NCBI GenBank assembly: GCA_944385455.1
Contig: CALWXI010000201.1
Location: 1-5,245, forward strand
Direction of reading: 5' to 3'
DNA from: an uncultured Oscillospiraceae bacterium
GTDB taxonomy: Bacteria; Bacillota; Clostridia; Oscillospirales; Oscillospiraceae
Length of the DNA: 5,245 bases
Under the pieces are notes generated by a model. That model made no database searches. It saw only the letters and a list, made by a program, of their open reading frames with translations, and had not been told where the DNA came from. This document shows, one piece after another, positions 1 through 5,059 of this stretch (positions within the stretch are counted from its first letter, which is position 1; every line of letters begins with the position of its first letter). A program made the position numbers and the translations under genes.

Positions 1-449
1 TCGGGGCACTTGCCGTCCACCAGCTGGCTCTCGGTCCAGAAGGACTCGCAGGGCTTGCAGTACTTGCCCTTGTAGGTGCCCTTGTAGATGTCGCCCTTTT
101 CGTACATCTTCCGGAAGATCTTCTGGACAGAGGCGACATGATAGTCGTCGGTGGTGCGGATGAAACGGTCGTTGGACACATTCATCAGCTTCCACAGATC
201 CTTGACGCCCTGGGGACCCTCCACGATGCGGTCCACGAACTCCTTGGGGGAGACACCGGCCTCCGCGGCCTTATCCTCGATCTTCTGGCCGTGCTCATCG
301 GTGCCGGTGAGAAACATGACGTCCTCCCCCCGGAGCCGGTGATACCGGGCCAGGGCGTCGGTGGCCACGGTGCAGTAGGTGTGGCCGATGTGGAGCTTGT
401 CAGAGGGGTAGTAGATGGGCGTGGTGATATAGAACTTCTTGTTTTCCAT
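1..449 (-). CDS. metG: Methionyl-tRNA synthetase, N-terminal part (cut by window edge)
   Basis: Class I aminoacyl-tRNA synthetase that charges tRNA-Met with methionine in the cytoplasm. The visible 149 residues begin MENKKFYITTPIYYP, the usual opening of the Rossmann catalytic domain. The class I HIGH signature is at residues 20-23 (LHIGHTY), and the conserved FLTGTDEHGQKIE segment is at about 47-58. The zinc knuckle of the connective domain starts at C131 and C134 (YCKPC), with C148 next before the sequence runs off at position 1. The KMSKS loop, anticodon-binding domain and any C-terminal tRNA-binding domain lie outside the window. The ATG at 449 is chosen because AAGGAG (457-462) lies 7 bases upstream and because the family motifs sit at their normal distance from it. 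The gene is divergent from the LysR gene. No T-box or SAM riboswitch was recognised ahead of it. Identity is secure. Confidence 0.97.
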   Translation of the reverse strand, partial: MENKKFYITTPIYYPSDKLHIGHTYCTVATDALARYHRLRGEDVMFLTGTDEHGQKIEDKAAEAGVSPKEFVDRIVEGPQGVKDLWKLMNVSNDRFIRTTDDYHVASVQKIFRKMYEKGDIYKGTYKGKYCKPCESFWTESQLVDGKCP

Positions 450-517
450 GGGGGTTCTCCTTTTTTCGCGGCCGCTCCGAATGGAAGAGGGCCGGTATTC
501 AACAAAACGACTCCCAT

Positions 518-546
518 ATTATACCGGATCATGCCGGGAAATACAA
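518..546 (-). promoter_or_regulatory. Putative sigma-A promoter of metG
   Basis: On the minus strand, TTGTAT (546-541) is followed after exactly 17 bases by a consensus TATAAT (523-518). Transcription should start near 511, giving a leader of about 60 nt with the AAGGAG site close to its end. The perfect -10 box and ideal spacing make this the best promoter in the spacer. The inverted repeats at 551-692 lie upstream of it, so they would not be part of the metG mRNA. The leader contains an 8-bp GCGGCCGC palindrome (468-475) but no large hairpin that I can see. Confidence 0.7.
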
Positions 547-550
547 CGCC

Positions 551-581
551 TCCCCGGGATTTTCCCGGGAAAAATCGGGGA
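551..581. repeat. Inverted repeat with two alternative foldings
   Basis: CCCGGGA (553-559) pairs with TCCCGGG (563-569) around a 3-base loop. Alternatively, GATTTT (558-563) pairs with AAAATC (571-576), continued by TCCCC (551-555) with GGGGA (577-581) after a 2-base bulge. No T-run follows on either strand, so it is not a standard intrinsic terminator. It lies just upstream of the metG -35 box. It could be a protein-binding site or part of a small repeat element; the function is unknown. Confidence 0.5.
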
Positions 582-584
582 TTT

Positions 585-633
585 GGGGCGCTGCACGCAG
601 ATGTGCGCCCCGGACGGGAGGAGTCCGGGGCGC
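585..633. repeat. Strong 11-bp hairpin with a competing second arm
   Basis: GCGCCCCGGAC (605-615) and GTCCGGGGCGC (623-633) form a perfect 11-bp stem around the 7-base loop 616-622. A second copy of GGGGCGC at 585-591 can instead pair with GCGCCCC at 605-611 (7 bp, 13-base loop). The middle arm therefore has two mutually exclusive partners. Neither strand has a T-run after the stem, and no gene is close enough on either strand to make this an obvious terminator. It may be a mobile intergenic repeat, a binding site, or a structured RNA of unknown origin. Confidence 0.55.
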
Positions 634-674
634 GGTCCTGGCATGTTCAGGAGGTATCCAGGCATATCTAAAGA

Positions 675-704
675 CAGCCGAACAGGCGGCTGAAGCGGAT
701 TTTT
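675..704. repeat. Small hairpin near a T-run
   Basis: CAGCCG (675-680) and CGGCTG (687-692) pair perfectly around a 6-base loop. On the plus strand TTTTT (700-704) follows only after a 7-base gap. On the minus strand the stem is followed by TCTTT. Either could be a weak terminator, but no upstream gene on either strand obviously needs one. Confidence 0.3.
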
Positions 705-716
705 CCCGTCCGGGCC

Positions 717-757
717 TTGCGCGGCCCAGCGGGGCTGGGGTAAAATCATGCTATGAT
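717..757 (+). promoter_or_regulatory. Putative promoter region of the LysR-type gene
   Basis: Two overlapping candidates are seen. TTGCGC (717-722) with an 18-base spacer to TAAAAT (741-746) gives a moderate sigma-A match. TGC-TATGAT (749-757) is an extended -10 without a recognisable -35. The spacer of the first candidate holds a small dyad, CCCAGC (725-730) / GCTGGG (734-739). Either start would give a leader of roughly 80-90 nt before the ATG at 844. Confidence 0.4.
745..757. promoter_or_regulatory. Dyad ATCAT-N3-ATGAT, candidate operator
   Basis: A perfect inverted repeat, ATCAT (745-749) and ATGAT (753-757) with a 3-base centre, overlaps both candidate -10 boxes of the LysR-type gene. 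LysR-type regulators commonly repress their own gene by binding dyads over the promoter, so autoregulation is a reasonable inference. The half-site spacing is not the canonical T-N11-A form. Confidence 0.3.
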
Positions 758-830
758 GATAGATCCCGCGCCGGAAAATGTCAAAGCGTTAAAACCGATG
801 CGGAACAGTGGCAAAATCGATGGACTTGCA

Positions 831-837
831 AGGGAGG
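831..837 (+). promoter_or_regulatory. Ribosome binding site that fixes the LysR start
   Basis: AGGGAGG ends 6 bases before the ATG at 844. In-frame GTG (808) and ATG (820) codons exist upstream but have no comparable site. The 844 start also puts the helix-turn-helix at the position usual for the family. Confidence 0.8.
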
Positions 838-843
838 CAGGCT

Positions 844-1773
844 ATGGATATCAAAAACCCGGAGTACATTCTGGAGATTGCCCGGCAGCAGACCGTCACC
901 CGGGCGGCGGAGAAGCTGTTCGTCACCCAGTCCACCCTCAGCCAGTACCTTTTGAAGCTGGAAGCGGAGCTGAACACGCCGCTGTTCATCCGGGACAAAA
1001 ACCGACTGACACCCACCGATGCCGGGCGTATCTATTTGCAGGCGGCGGCGGATATCGTGCGGATCCAGGACACGGCGGCGGACAGCATCGCCGCGCTGAA
1101 AAACGAGGGCTGCATCCGGATCGGATGCTCCTCCTGGGGGCTGGATCTGGTGGCCGACAGCCTGCCCGCCTTCAAGGAGCAGTTCCCCGCCTACACCCTG
1201 AAGCTCTATGAGAACCGGTACCTGCAGCTCAAAGCCATGATGCAGGCGGAGAAGATCGACTTGGCGGTGATCGCCGTGACGCCGGAGGACGACCTGCCCG
1301 CTCAGGGCTATACGTCTCTTTGCCGGGAGGAGCTGGTGCTGGTGCTGCCCAGCGATCATCCCTTCTGCAAGAACCATCCCCGTACCCGGAAGATCCGTCC
1401 GGCGGTGCTGGCGGAGGAGCTGCGGGAGGTGAGCTTCATCTTCTCCGACGAGGGGTCTACCATCCGCAAGCTGGAGGATAAGCTCTTCGGGGACCTGATG
1501 TTCCGGCCCAATGTGGTCTGCGAGCTGAATCGGGACGACTTCACCCAGAAGATGGTGGCCAACGGCGTGGGGGCGGCCATCGTCCCGGCGGCGGACATCC
1601 GGGGGTTTTCCACCGTGCGCTCCTTCCGGTTCGATCCCCCGCTGTGCCGGGAGGACATTTTGGTATTCCGCCGGGATGTGGAAAAAACGGAGGCTCTGGC
1701 GTGTCTGGAAAAGATCCTGGTGGCCCATTCCAAGTCCGACCGGCAGGTGGAGTTCCTGGCGGAATCGGAATGA
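844..1773 (+). CDS. LysR-type transcriptional regulator
   Basis: A 309-residue protein of normal length for a LysR-type regulator. Residues 1-65 form the winged helix-turn-helix: YILEIARQQTVTRAAEKLFVTQSTLSQYLLKLE carries the typical T-AAEKL-V-QSTLSQ--KLE recognition pattern, followed by LF-RDKNRLTPTDAG at about 47-61. A linker helix follows. From about residue 91 (CIRIGCSSWGL) to the C-terminus runs the periplasmic-binding-protein-like effector domain, including the usual EELVLVLPSDHP strand at 162-173 and the GVGAAIVPAADI segment at 241-252. In this family the effector domain binds a small co-inducer and the protein acts as a tetramer on DNA. Its target cannot be read from the sequence: the divergent neighbour metG has its own promoter about 200 bp away, and the convergent neighbour is a MATE transporter. 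The family call is secure; the specific regulon is unknown. Confidence 0.93.
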   Translation: MDIKNPEYILEIARQQTVTRAAEKLFVTQSTLSQYLLKLEAELNTPLFIRDKNRLTPTDAGRIYLQAAADIVRIQDTAADSIAALKNEGCIRIGCSSWGLDLVADSLPAFKEQFPAYTLKLYENRYLQLKAMMQAEKIDLAVIAVTPEDDLPAQGYTSLCREELVLVLPSDHPFCKNHPRTRKIRPAVLAEELREVSFIFSDEGSTIRKLEDKLFGDLMFRPNVVCELNRDDFTQKMVANGVGAAIVPAADIRGFSTVRSFRFDPPLCREDILVFRRDVEKTEALACLEKILVAHSKSDRQVEFLAESE

Positions 1774-1779
1774 GTACAG

Positions 1780-1827
1780 AGAAACGGCGTGACGTCCATC
1801 AGAGGTCACGCCGTTTCTGCCGTTTTT
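1780..1827 (+). terminator. Strong intrinsic terminator after the LysR gene, possibly bidirectional
   Basis: A perfect 14-bp stem is formed by AGAAACGGCGTGAC (1780-1793) and GTCACGCCGTTTCT (1805-1818) with an 11-base loop. It begins 6 bases after the TGA of the regulator and is followed on the plus strand by GCCG and TTTTT (1823-1827). The transporter gene on the opposite strand stops at 1827, so the same hairpin lies 8 bases past its stop codon. On that strand the 3' arm ends in CGTTTCT but no clean T-run follows, so termination of the transporter mRNA is likely but weaker. Confidence 0.88.
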
Positions 1828-3194
1828 CATGACTGGTCCTGCGGCCCTTCCGCCAGGGAGCCGTGGCGTTTCCAGCGGCCGGAGGCATAGTACCCCGCCG
1901 AGAGCAGGAATCCCAGAATCCAGCCGATGCCGATGCCGTAGTACATATAGTCCGGACCAAAGCGGTCGGCCAGAAAATAGACCATTGGGACCCGCAGCAG
2001 GATCAGCGAGAGGATCACGTTCACCATGGGGAACACACTCTCCCCCGCTCCCCGCATAGCGCTGTTGAGGCTGAACATCACGGAGAAGGGGAGATAAAAG
2101 GGCATCACGCACCGAAGGTATTCTGCGCCCGCCTCCACCACCGTGGGCGTTTCGGAAAAGAAGGCCACCAGAGTGGGGCCCAAGGGCACCAGGATCAGCA
2201 TGGCCGCGGACCAGAGAACGGAGGCCGCCGTGGTGATCCGGATGCCGGTGCGCACCCGGTCCATCCTCCGGGCACCCACATTCTGTCCCACAAAGGCGGT
2301 GACGGCGTTGGACAGGCTTTGAATGGGAAGGAAGGCCAGCTGATCCAGCCGGGAGCCCACATTGTAGGCGGCGGTGAACTCCTTGCCGAAGGAGTTGATC
2401 TTGCTCATCACGGCGATGGAGCCGATGGCGATGAGGGACATCTGCAGTCCGGCCGGGAGGCCGATGCCCATGATCTGGGTGAACAGCTCCCGGTCAAAGC
2501 GGCGGCAGAAGGGGCGCAGGGCGATGGCGGGATAACGGCGGTTGATGTAGAAGATGCCGAAAAGCCAGGAAAAGCCCTGAGAAATAATAGTGCCCAGGGC
2601 CACTCCCAGCACGCCCATAGGGATCACCAGCACCAGCAGCAGATCCAGTACGATGTTCATCCCCGCTGAGATGGAGAGAAACAGCAGCGTGGTGCGGCTG
2701 TTGCCCAGGCCTCCCAGGATGCCGGCATTGAGATTGTAGCCGATGCTGCCCACCAGTCCGGCGCATACCACCGTGAGGTACAGCCAAGCCTCGGCGTAGG
2801 CACTCTCCTCCACCCGCATGACGAAGAGAATGGGTTTTACCAGCGCCACCGCCGCGGCCGTTACCGGCACCGCGGCGAACATGAAGGCGGTGTAGATGGT
2901 GTCCACGGCATCCCGGACCCGCTGGAGCTGGCCCGCGCCGTAGAATTGGGCGATGACCACGGTGCCGCCGTTGGCAAGGCCCATGAACAAGGAGGTGAAC
3001 ATGAAGAGGATGGGGAAGCCCACGCCCACGGCGGCCAGAGCGCCGTCGCCCACATATCGGCCCACCACCCAGCTGTCCACCATATTGTAAAGCTGCTGGA
3101 GCACGCTGCCTGCCAGCAAAGGCAGGGTAAAGAGGAACAGGTGTCCGGCGGGGCTGCCCGCCGTCATATTTCGGGTGCCGTCGCTGCGCGCCAT
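1827..3194 (-). CDS. MATE-family multidrug/toxin efflux antiporter
   Basis: A 455-residue polytopic inner-membrane protein. The sequence alternates hydrophobic segments and short polar loops consistent with the 12 transmembrane helices of the MatE/NorM fold. It opens with a short charged tail (MARSDGTRN), then the family pattern FTLPLLAGSVLQQLYNMVDSWVVGRYVG (about 21-49). The two halves show the family's internal duplication: AQFYGAG at 82-88 in the first half matches VGQNVGA at 302-308 in the second, each just after a long hydrophobic stretch. MATE proteins export cationic drugs or metabolites in exchange for Na+ or H+; the substrate here cannot be told. The start at 3194 is chosen over ATGs at 3200 and 3218 because AAGGAGGG (3208-3201) is correctly spaced only for 3194. 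The gene converges on the LysR gene and diverges from the nuclease gene. Family certain, substrate unknown. Confidence 0.93.
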   Translation of the reverse strand: MARSDGTRNMTAGSPAGHLFLFTLPLLAGSVLQQLYNMVDSWVVGRYVGDGALAAVGVGFPILFMFTSLFMGLANGGTVVIAQFYGAGQLQRVRDAVDTIYTAFMFAAVPVTAAAVALVKPILFVMRVEESAYAEAWLYLTVVCAGLVGSIGYNLNAGILGGLGNSRTTLLFLSISAGMNIVLDLLLVLVIPMGVLGVALGTIISQGFSWLFGIFYINRRYPAIALRPFCRRFDRELFTQIMGIGLPAGLQMSLIAIGSIAVMSKINSFGKEFTAAYNVGSRLDQLAFLPIQSLSNAVTAFVGQNVGARRMDRVRTGIRITTAASVLWSAAMLILVPLGPTLVAFFSETPTVVEAGAEYLRCVMPFYLPFSVMFSLNSAMRGAGESVFPMVNVILSLILLRVPMVYFLADRFGPDYMYYGIGIGWILGFLLSAGYYASGRWKRHGSLAEGPQDQS

Positions 3195-3200
3195 GGCCAT

Positions 3201-3208
3201 CCCTCCTT
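3201..3208 (-). promoter_or_regulatory. Ribosome binding site that fixes the MATE start
   Basis: AAGGAGGG on the minus strand ends 6 bases before the ATG at 3194. It directly abuts the ATG at 3200, too close to serve it, and lies downstream of the ATG at 3218. This favours MARSDGTRN as the true N-terminus. Confidence 0.7.
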
Positions 3209-3226
3209 GGTTTGTCATCTCCTCTC

Positions 3227-3255
3227 ACTCTACTCCATTTTCCAGCCGGGGGCAA
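3227..3255 (-). promoter_or_regulatory. Putative promoter of the MATE gene
   Basis: TTGCCC (3255-3250), a 17-base spacer, then TAGAGT (3232-3227) on the minus strand. The match is moderate but the spacing is ideal. The predicted start near 3220 gives a leader of about 26 nt to the ATG at 3194, consistent with the chosen start. Confidence 0.45.
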
Positions 3256-3257
3256 TC

Positions 3258-3286
3258 TTGTTTTTTCGGTGTCCATGGGATACAAT
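3258..3286 (+). promoter_or_regulatory. Putative sigma-A promoter of the exonuclease III gene
   Basis: TTGTTT (3258-3263), a 17-base spacer, then TACAAT (3281-3286). The expected start near 3293 gives a leader of about 26 nt that contains AAGGAG (3303-3308). Its -35 box is only two bases from the divergent MATE -35 box, so polymerase binding at the two may compete. No convincing forespore-type promoter was seen here. Confidence 0.6.
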
Positions 3287-3318
3287 ATAAAAAATCTGCG
3301 CCAAGGAGAAGCTTGCCC

Positions 3319-4071
3319 ATGAAACTCATTTCCTGGAATGTCAACGGCCTGCGGGCCTGCCTGCAAAAGGGCTTTCTGGATTTCTGCGCTCAGGCCGATG
3401 CCGACATTCTCTGTCTGCAGGAGACGAAGATGCGGCCGGAGCAGGCCGATTTCGACCTCCCCGGCTACCACCGCTATTGGAACAGCGCCGACAAGGCCGG
3501 TTATTCCGGTACCGCCGTCTTTGCCCGTCGGGAGCCTCTTGCGGTGACTTACGACTTCGGAGAGGACCTCCACCGCCATGAGGGCCGCGTCATCACGGCG
3601 GAGTATCCGGAGTTTTACCTGGTGTGCTGCTACACCCCCAACTCCCAGGACCAGCTCAGACGCCTGGATTACCGGATGATCTGGGAGGACGACCTGCGGG
3701 GCTACCTTCTGGAGCTGGACCGGCACAAGCCGGTGATCTATTGCGGAGATCTGAATGTGGCCCACCAGGAGATCGACATCAAGAACCCCGGCCCAAACCG
3801 CCGCAATGCCGGCTTTACCGATGAAGAGCGGGGCAAGATGACGCAGCTGCTGGCATCGGGATTCGTGGACACCTTCCGCCTGCTGCATCCGGACGTCACC
3901 GGAGCCTACTCCTGGTGGAGCTACCGCTTCAATGCCCGGAAGAACAACGCCGGATGGCGCATCGACTATTTCCTGGTCTCCCGGCGCCTGGCGTCTCAGG
4001 TGCAGTCCGCGGAGATCCTCAGCGACGTCTGCGGATCGGATCACTGCCCCGTGCTGCTGGAGCTCAGCTGA
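3319..4071 (+). CDS. exoA: Exodeoxyribonuclease III / AP endonuclease
   Basis: A 250-residue enzyme of the ExoA/XthA branch of the endonuclease/exonuclease/phosphatase superfamily. It cuts DNA 5' of abasic sites and has 3' exonuclease and 3' phosphatase activity in base-excision repair. The catalytic set is complete: N7 in MKLISWNVNG, E35 in LQETK (metal ligand), Y105 in CCYTPN, D144 and N146 in GDLNVA, D216 in WRIDYF, and the D241-H242 pair in GSDHCP near the C-terminus. The length matches Bacillus ExoA (about 250 residues). The ATG at 3319 is preceded by AAGGAG (3303-3308) at 10 bases and gives the exact family N-terminus; upstream in-frame ATGs would add an unrelated extension. The 3' end overlaps the convergent gpr gene by 8 bases with no terminator between. 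In Bacillus this enzyme helps protect germinating spores, which makes the neighbour apt. The gene could equally be called xth. Confidence 0.95.
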   Translation: MKLISWNVNGLRACLQKGFLDFCAQADADILCLQETKMRPEQADFDLPGYHRYWNSADKAGYSGTAVFARREPLAVTYDFGEDLHRHEGRVITAEYPEFYLVCCYTPNSQDQLRRLDYRMIWEDDLRGYLLELDRHKPVIYCGDLNVAHQEIDIKNPGPNRRNAGFTDEERGKMTQLLASGFVDTFRLLHPDVTGAYSWWSYRFNARKNNAGWRIDYFLVSRRLASQVQSAEILSDVCGSDHCPVLLELS

Positions 4072-4073
4072 GC
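4062..4073. repeat. 12-bp palindrome containing both stop codons
   Basis: GCTCAGCTGAGC is perfectly self-complementary. It supplies the TGA of the nuclease gene on the plus strand (4069-4071) and the TGA of gpr on the minus strand (4066-4064). Both proteins therefore end in the same codons, CTC-AGC-TGA (Leu-Ser-stop). There is no T-run, so it is not a typical terminator. Confidence 0.85.
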
Positions 4074-4960
4074 AGGGCGGTCATGTCGGAGATCTCCAGG
4101 TCCTGAAGGGCCCAGTTCACCGCGTAGCCCACCACCCGGGAAAGATCCCGGACCTGGGCGTCGATGTCCCGGGGGGTGACCGTCATCCCGGGAGACTCCC
4201 GGCGCAGGGCATCTTCCTCCGGCAGGGAAAGACCCTGCTTTTCCAGCAGGTCCGCCGCCAGCGTGGCGGCGTCCACCACCGTGGGCACCCCGATGGCCAG
4301 CACCGGCACTCCCAGCGTCTCCTGATTCAGCGCCGCCCGGTGGTTCCCTACGCCGGAACCGGGGACGATGCCGCTGTCGCTGAGCTGCACCGTGGCGCAT
4401 ACCCGCTCCGTCCGCCGGGCCGCCAGGGCGTCCACGGCGATGACCAGGGCGGGCCGGACCTGCTCCGTCAGTCCCCGCACCGCCTCGGCGGATTCCACGC
4501 CGGTGGTGCCCAGCACCCCGGCGCGGAATACCGCCACCGGCCGGAATCCGGAAAAGTGCCGTGGCATGACGGAGATCAGATGCCGGGTCACCAGGATGCT
4601 GTCCAGAGCCAGGGGGCCCACGGCATCCGGCGTCATGGCGGCGTTTCCAAGACCCACCACCAGAACCGGGCCTTCCTCCGGGGCCATCTCCCGCAAAAGG
4701 CCTCCCACGGCCCGCACCGCCCGCTCGAAAAAGTCGCTGCGGCGCTGCCAGAAGGTGGTGAGATCCACGGTGAGATAGGTGCCGATGGGTTTGCCCAGGG
4801 CCTCCGCGCCCCGGTCGTCCAGGATCTCCACCCGATTGACGGGATATCCTTCCCGCCGCTGCCGGGCAGCCTTTACCCCCCGCAGCCGGGTGGTCTTTTC
4901 CGCCGATTCCTGCCACAGCTCCCGGGCCTCCAGGGCCAGATCCGTCCGTTTTGCAAACAT
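4064..4960 (-). CDS. gpr: Germination protease GPR (SASP-degrading endopeptidase)
   Basis: GPR starts the breakdown of alpha/beta-type small acid-soluble proteins in the first minutes of spore germination. It is made in the forespore as an inactive precursor that processes itself. The 298-residue product begins MFAKRTDLALEARE, containing the conserved RTDLA--E motif, followed by VEILDDRGAEALGKPIGTYLTVDL (about 44-67). The two family aspartates that define this unusual acid protease are present: D112 in GLGNAAMTPDAVGP and D177 in VIAVDALA. AGVLGTTGVES (148-157) and the NHRAALNQETLGVPVLAIGVPTVVD block (206-230) are also typical. It is shorter than Bacillus GPR (about 370 residues), and only seven residues precede the expected processing point. 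The ATG at 4960 is chosen for its GGGAGG site; an in-frame TTG at 4981 has none. It is divergent from rpsT as in Bacillus. Identity is secure. Confidence 0.95.
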   Translation of the reverse strand: MFAKRTDLALEARELWQESAEKTTRLRGVKAARQRREGYPVNRVEILDDRGAEALGKPIGTYLTVDLTTFWQRRSDFFERAVRAVGGLLREMAPEEGPVLVVGLGNAAMTPDAVGPLALDSILVTRHLISVMPRHFSGFRPVAVFRAGVLGTTGVESAEAVRGLTEQVRPALVIAVDALAARRTERVCATVQLSDSGIVPGSGVGNHRAALNQETLGVPVLAIGVPTVVDAATLAADLLEKQGLSLPEEDALRRESPGMTVTPRDIDAQVRDLSRVVGYAVNWALQDLEISDMTALLS

Positions 4961-5017
4961 CTTTGCCGCCTCCCAACACAAAATCTAGTGGTAACGTCCC
5001 TAGGTTTTGCGGCAAAG
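4961..5017 (-). promoter_or_regulatory. Inverted repeat that could mask the gpr start
   Basis: On the minus strand CTTTGCCGC (5017-5009) is perfectly complementary to GCGGCAAAG (4969-4961), which fills the gap between the ribosome binding site and the ATG and includes the last G of GGGAGG. Pairing would give a 9-bp stem with a 39-base loop holding the rest of the binding site. The upstream arm lies just where a transcript from the 5023-5051 promoter would begin. A transcript started further downstream would lack that arm. The repeat is seen directly; a regulatory role is inference. Confidence 0.4.
4969..4974 (-). promoter_or_regulatory. Ribosome binding site that fixes the gpr start
   Basis: GGGAGG on the minus strand lies 8 bases before the ATG at 4960. 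The TTG at 4981, which would add seven residues, has no such site. The spacer between this site and the ATG is one arm of the inverted repeat described at 4961-5017. Confidence 0.75.
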
Positions 5018-5029
5018 CATACAATATAC
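5001..5029 (-). promoter_or_regulatory. Possible forespore (sigma-G/F) promoter of gpr
   Basis: GTATA (5029-5025) fits the -35 of Bacillus sigma-G and sigma-F promoters. AAACCTA (5007-5001), 17 bases on, partly fits the sigma-G -10 (CATnnTA), and GCAAAACCTA (5010-5001) partly fits the sigma-F -10. Bacillus gpr is transcribed by both factors, so a forespore promoter is expected, but the -10 match is incomplete. It overlaps the sigma-A-like candidate. Confidence 0.3.
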
Positions 5030-5051
5030 GAAAAATGAACGGAAATTGCAA
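5023..5051 (-). promoter_or_regulatory. Sigma-A-like promoter candidate upstream of gpr
   Basis: TTGCAA (5051-5046), a 17-base spacer, then TATATT (5028-5023) on the minus strand. Transcription would begin near 5016, with a leader of about 55 nt. Vegetative expression of gpr would be unusual, so this could be a chance match in an AT-rich region or could overlap the true forespore promoter. Confidence 0.4.
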
Positions 5052-5059
5052 AAAAACTC

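Larger units (their letters stand above)
547..716. other. Non-coding spacer segment between the metG and LysR promoters
   Basis: This 170-bp stretch contains three inverted repeats (551-581, 585-633, 675-692) and no reading frame with a convincing start, ribosome binding site and family resemblance on either strand. It lies between two outward-facing promoters, so neither neighbour should transcribe it. I see no T-box, SAM riboswitch, tRNA or known small-RNA signature. It is the most structure-rich non-coding segment in the window and remains unexplained. Confidence 0.5.

Noticed and set aside
551..581. CCCGGGA/TCCCGGG hairpin as an intrinsic terminator
   Set aside because: On the plus strand A residues rather than T residues follow the stem, and on the minus strand GGAGGC follows. 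No gene upstream needs a terminator here.
450..700. T-box or SAM riboswitch ahead of metG
   Set aside because: CGCGGTCC at 631-638 resembles part of a reversed T-box, but the rest of the conserved box is missing. The segment also lies upstream of the metG promoter, and no SAM riboswitch core was recognised.
808..843. Upstream GTG (808) or ATG (820) as the LysR start
   Set aside because: Neither has a ribosome binding site as good as AGGGAGG before 844, and the extra residues are not typical of the family N-terminus.
781..2112. A 443-codon open frame on the minus strand across the LysR gene
   Set aside because: It is antisense to a clear LysR-type regulator, runs through the strong terminator hairpin and shows no recognisable domain.
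3195..3218. ATG at 3218 as the MATE start
   Set aside because: It would lie almost at the predicted transcription start with its purine-rich stretch directly abutting the ATG, whereas 3194 has a properly spaced AAGGAGGG.
3175..3318. N-terminal extension of the exonuclease III gene from an upstream ATG
   Set aside because: The extension crosses the divergent promoter region and part of the MATE gene, and MKLISWNVNG at 3319 is the exact family start with its own ribosome binding site.
2494..4044. A 516-codon open frame on the minus strand across the MATE and exoA genes
   Set aside because: It lies antisense to exoA and in a shifted frame over the MATE gene, gives low-complexity Gly/Pro/Arg/His-rich sequence and has no family motif. 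It is a product of high GC content.
3932..5038. Long open frames on both strands over gpr (also 4041-5051, minus)
   Set aside because: They are out-of-frame readings of the gpr region, rich in Gly, Pro, Arg and His, and lack family motifs.
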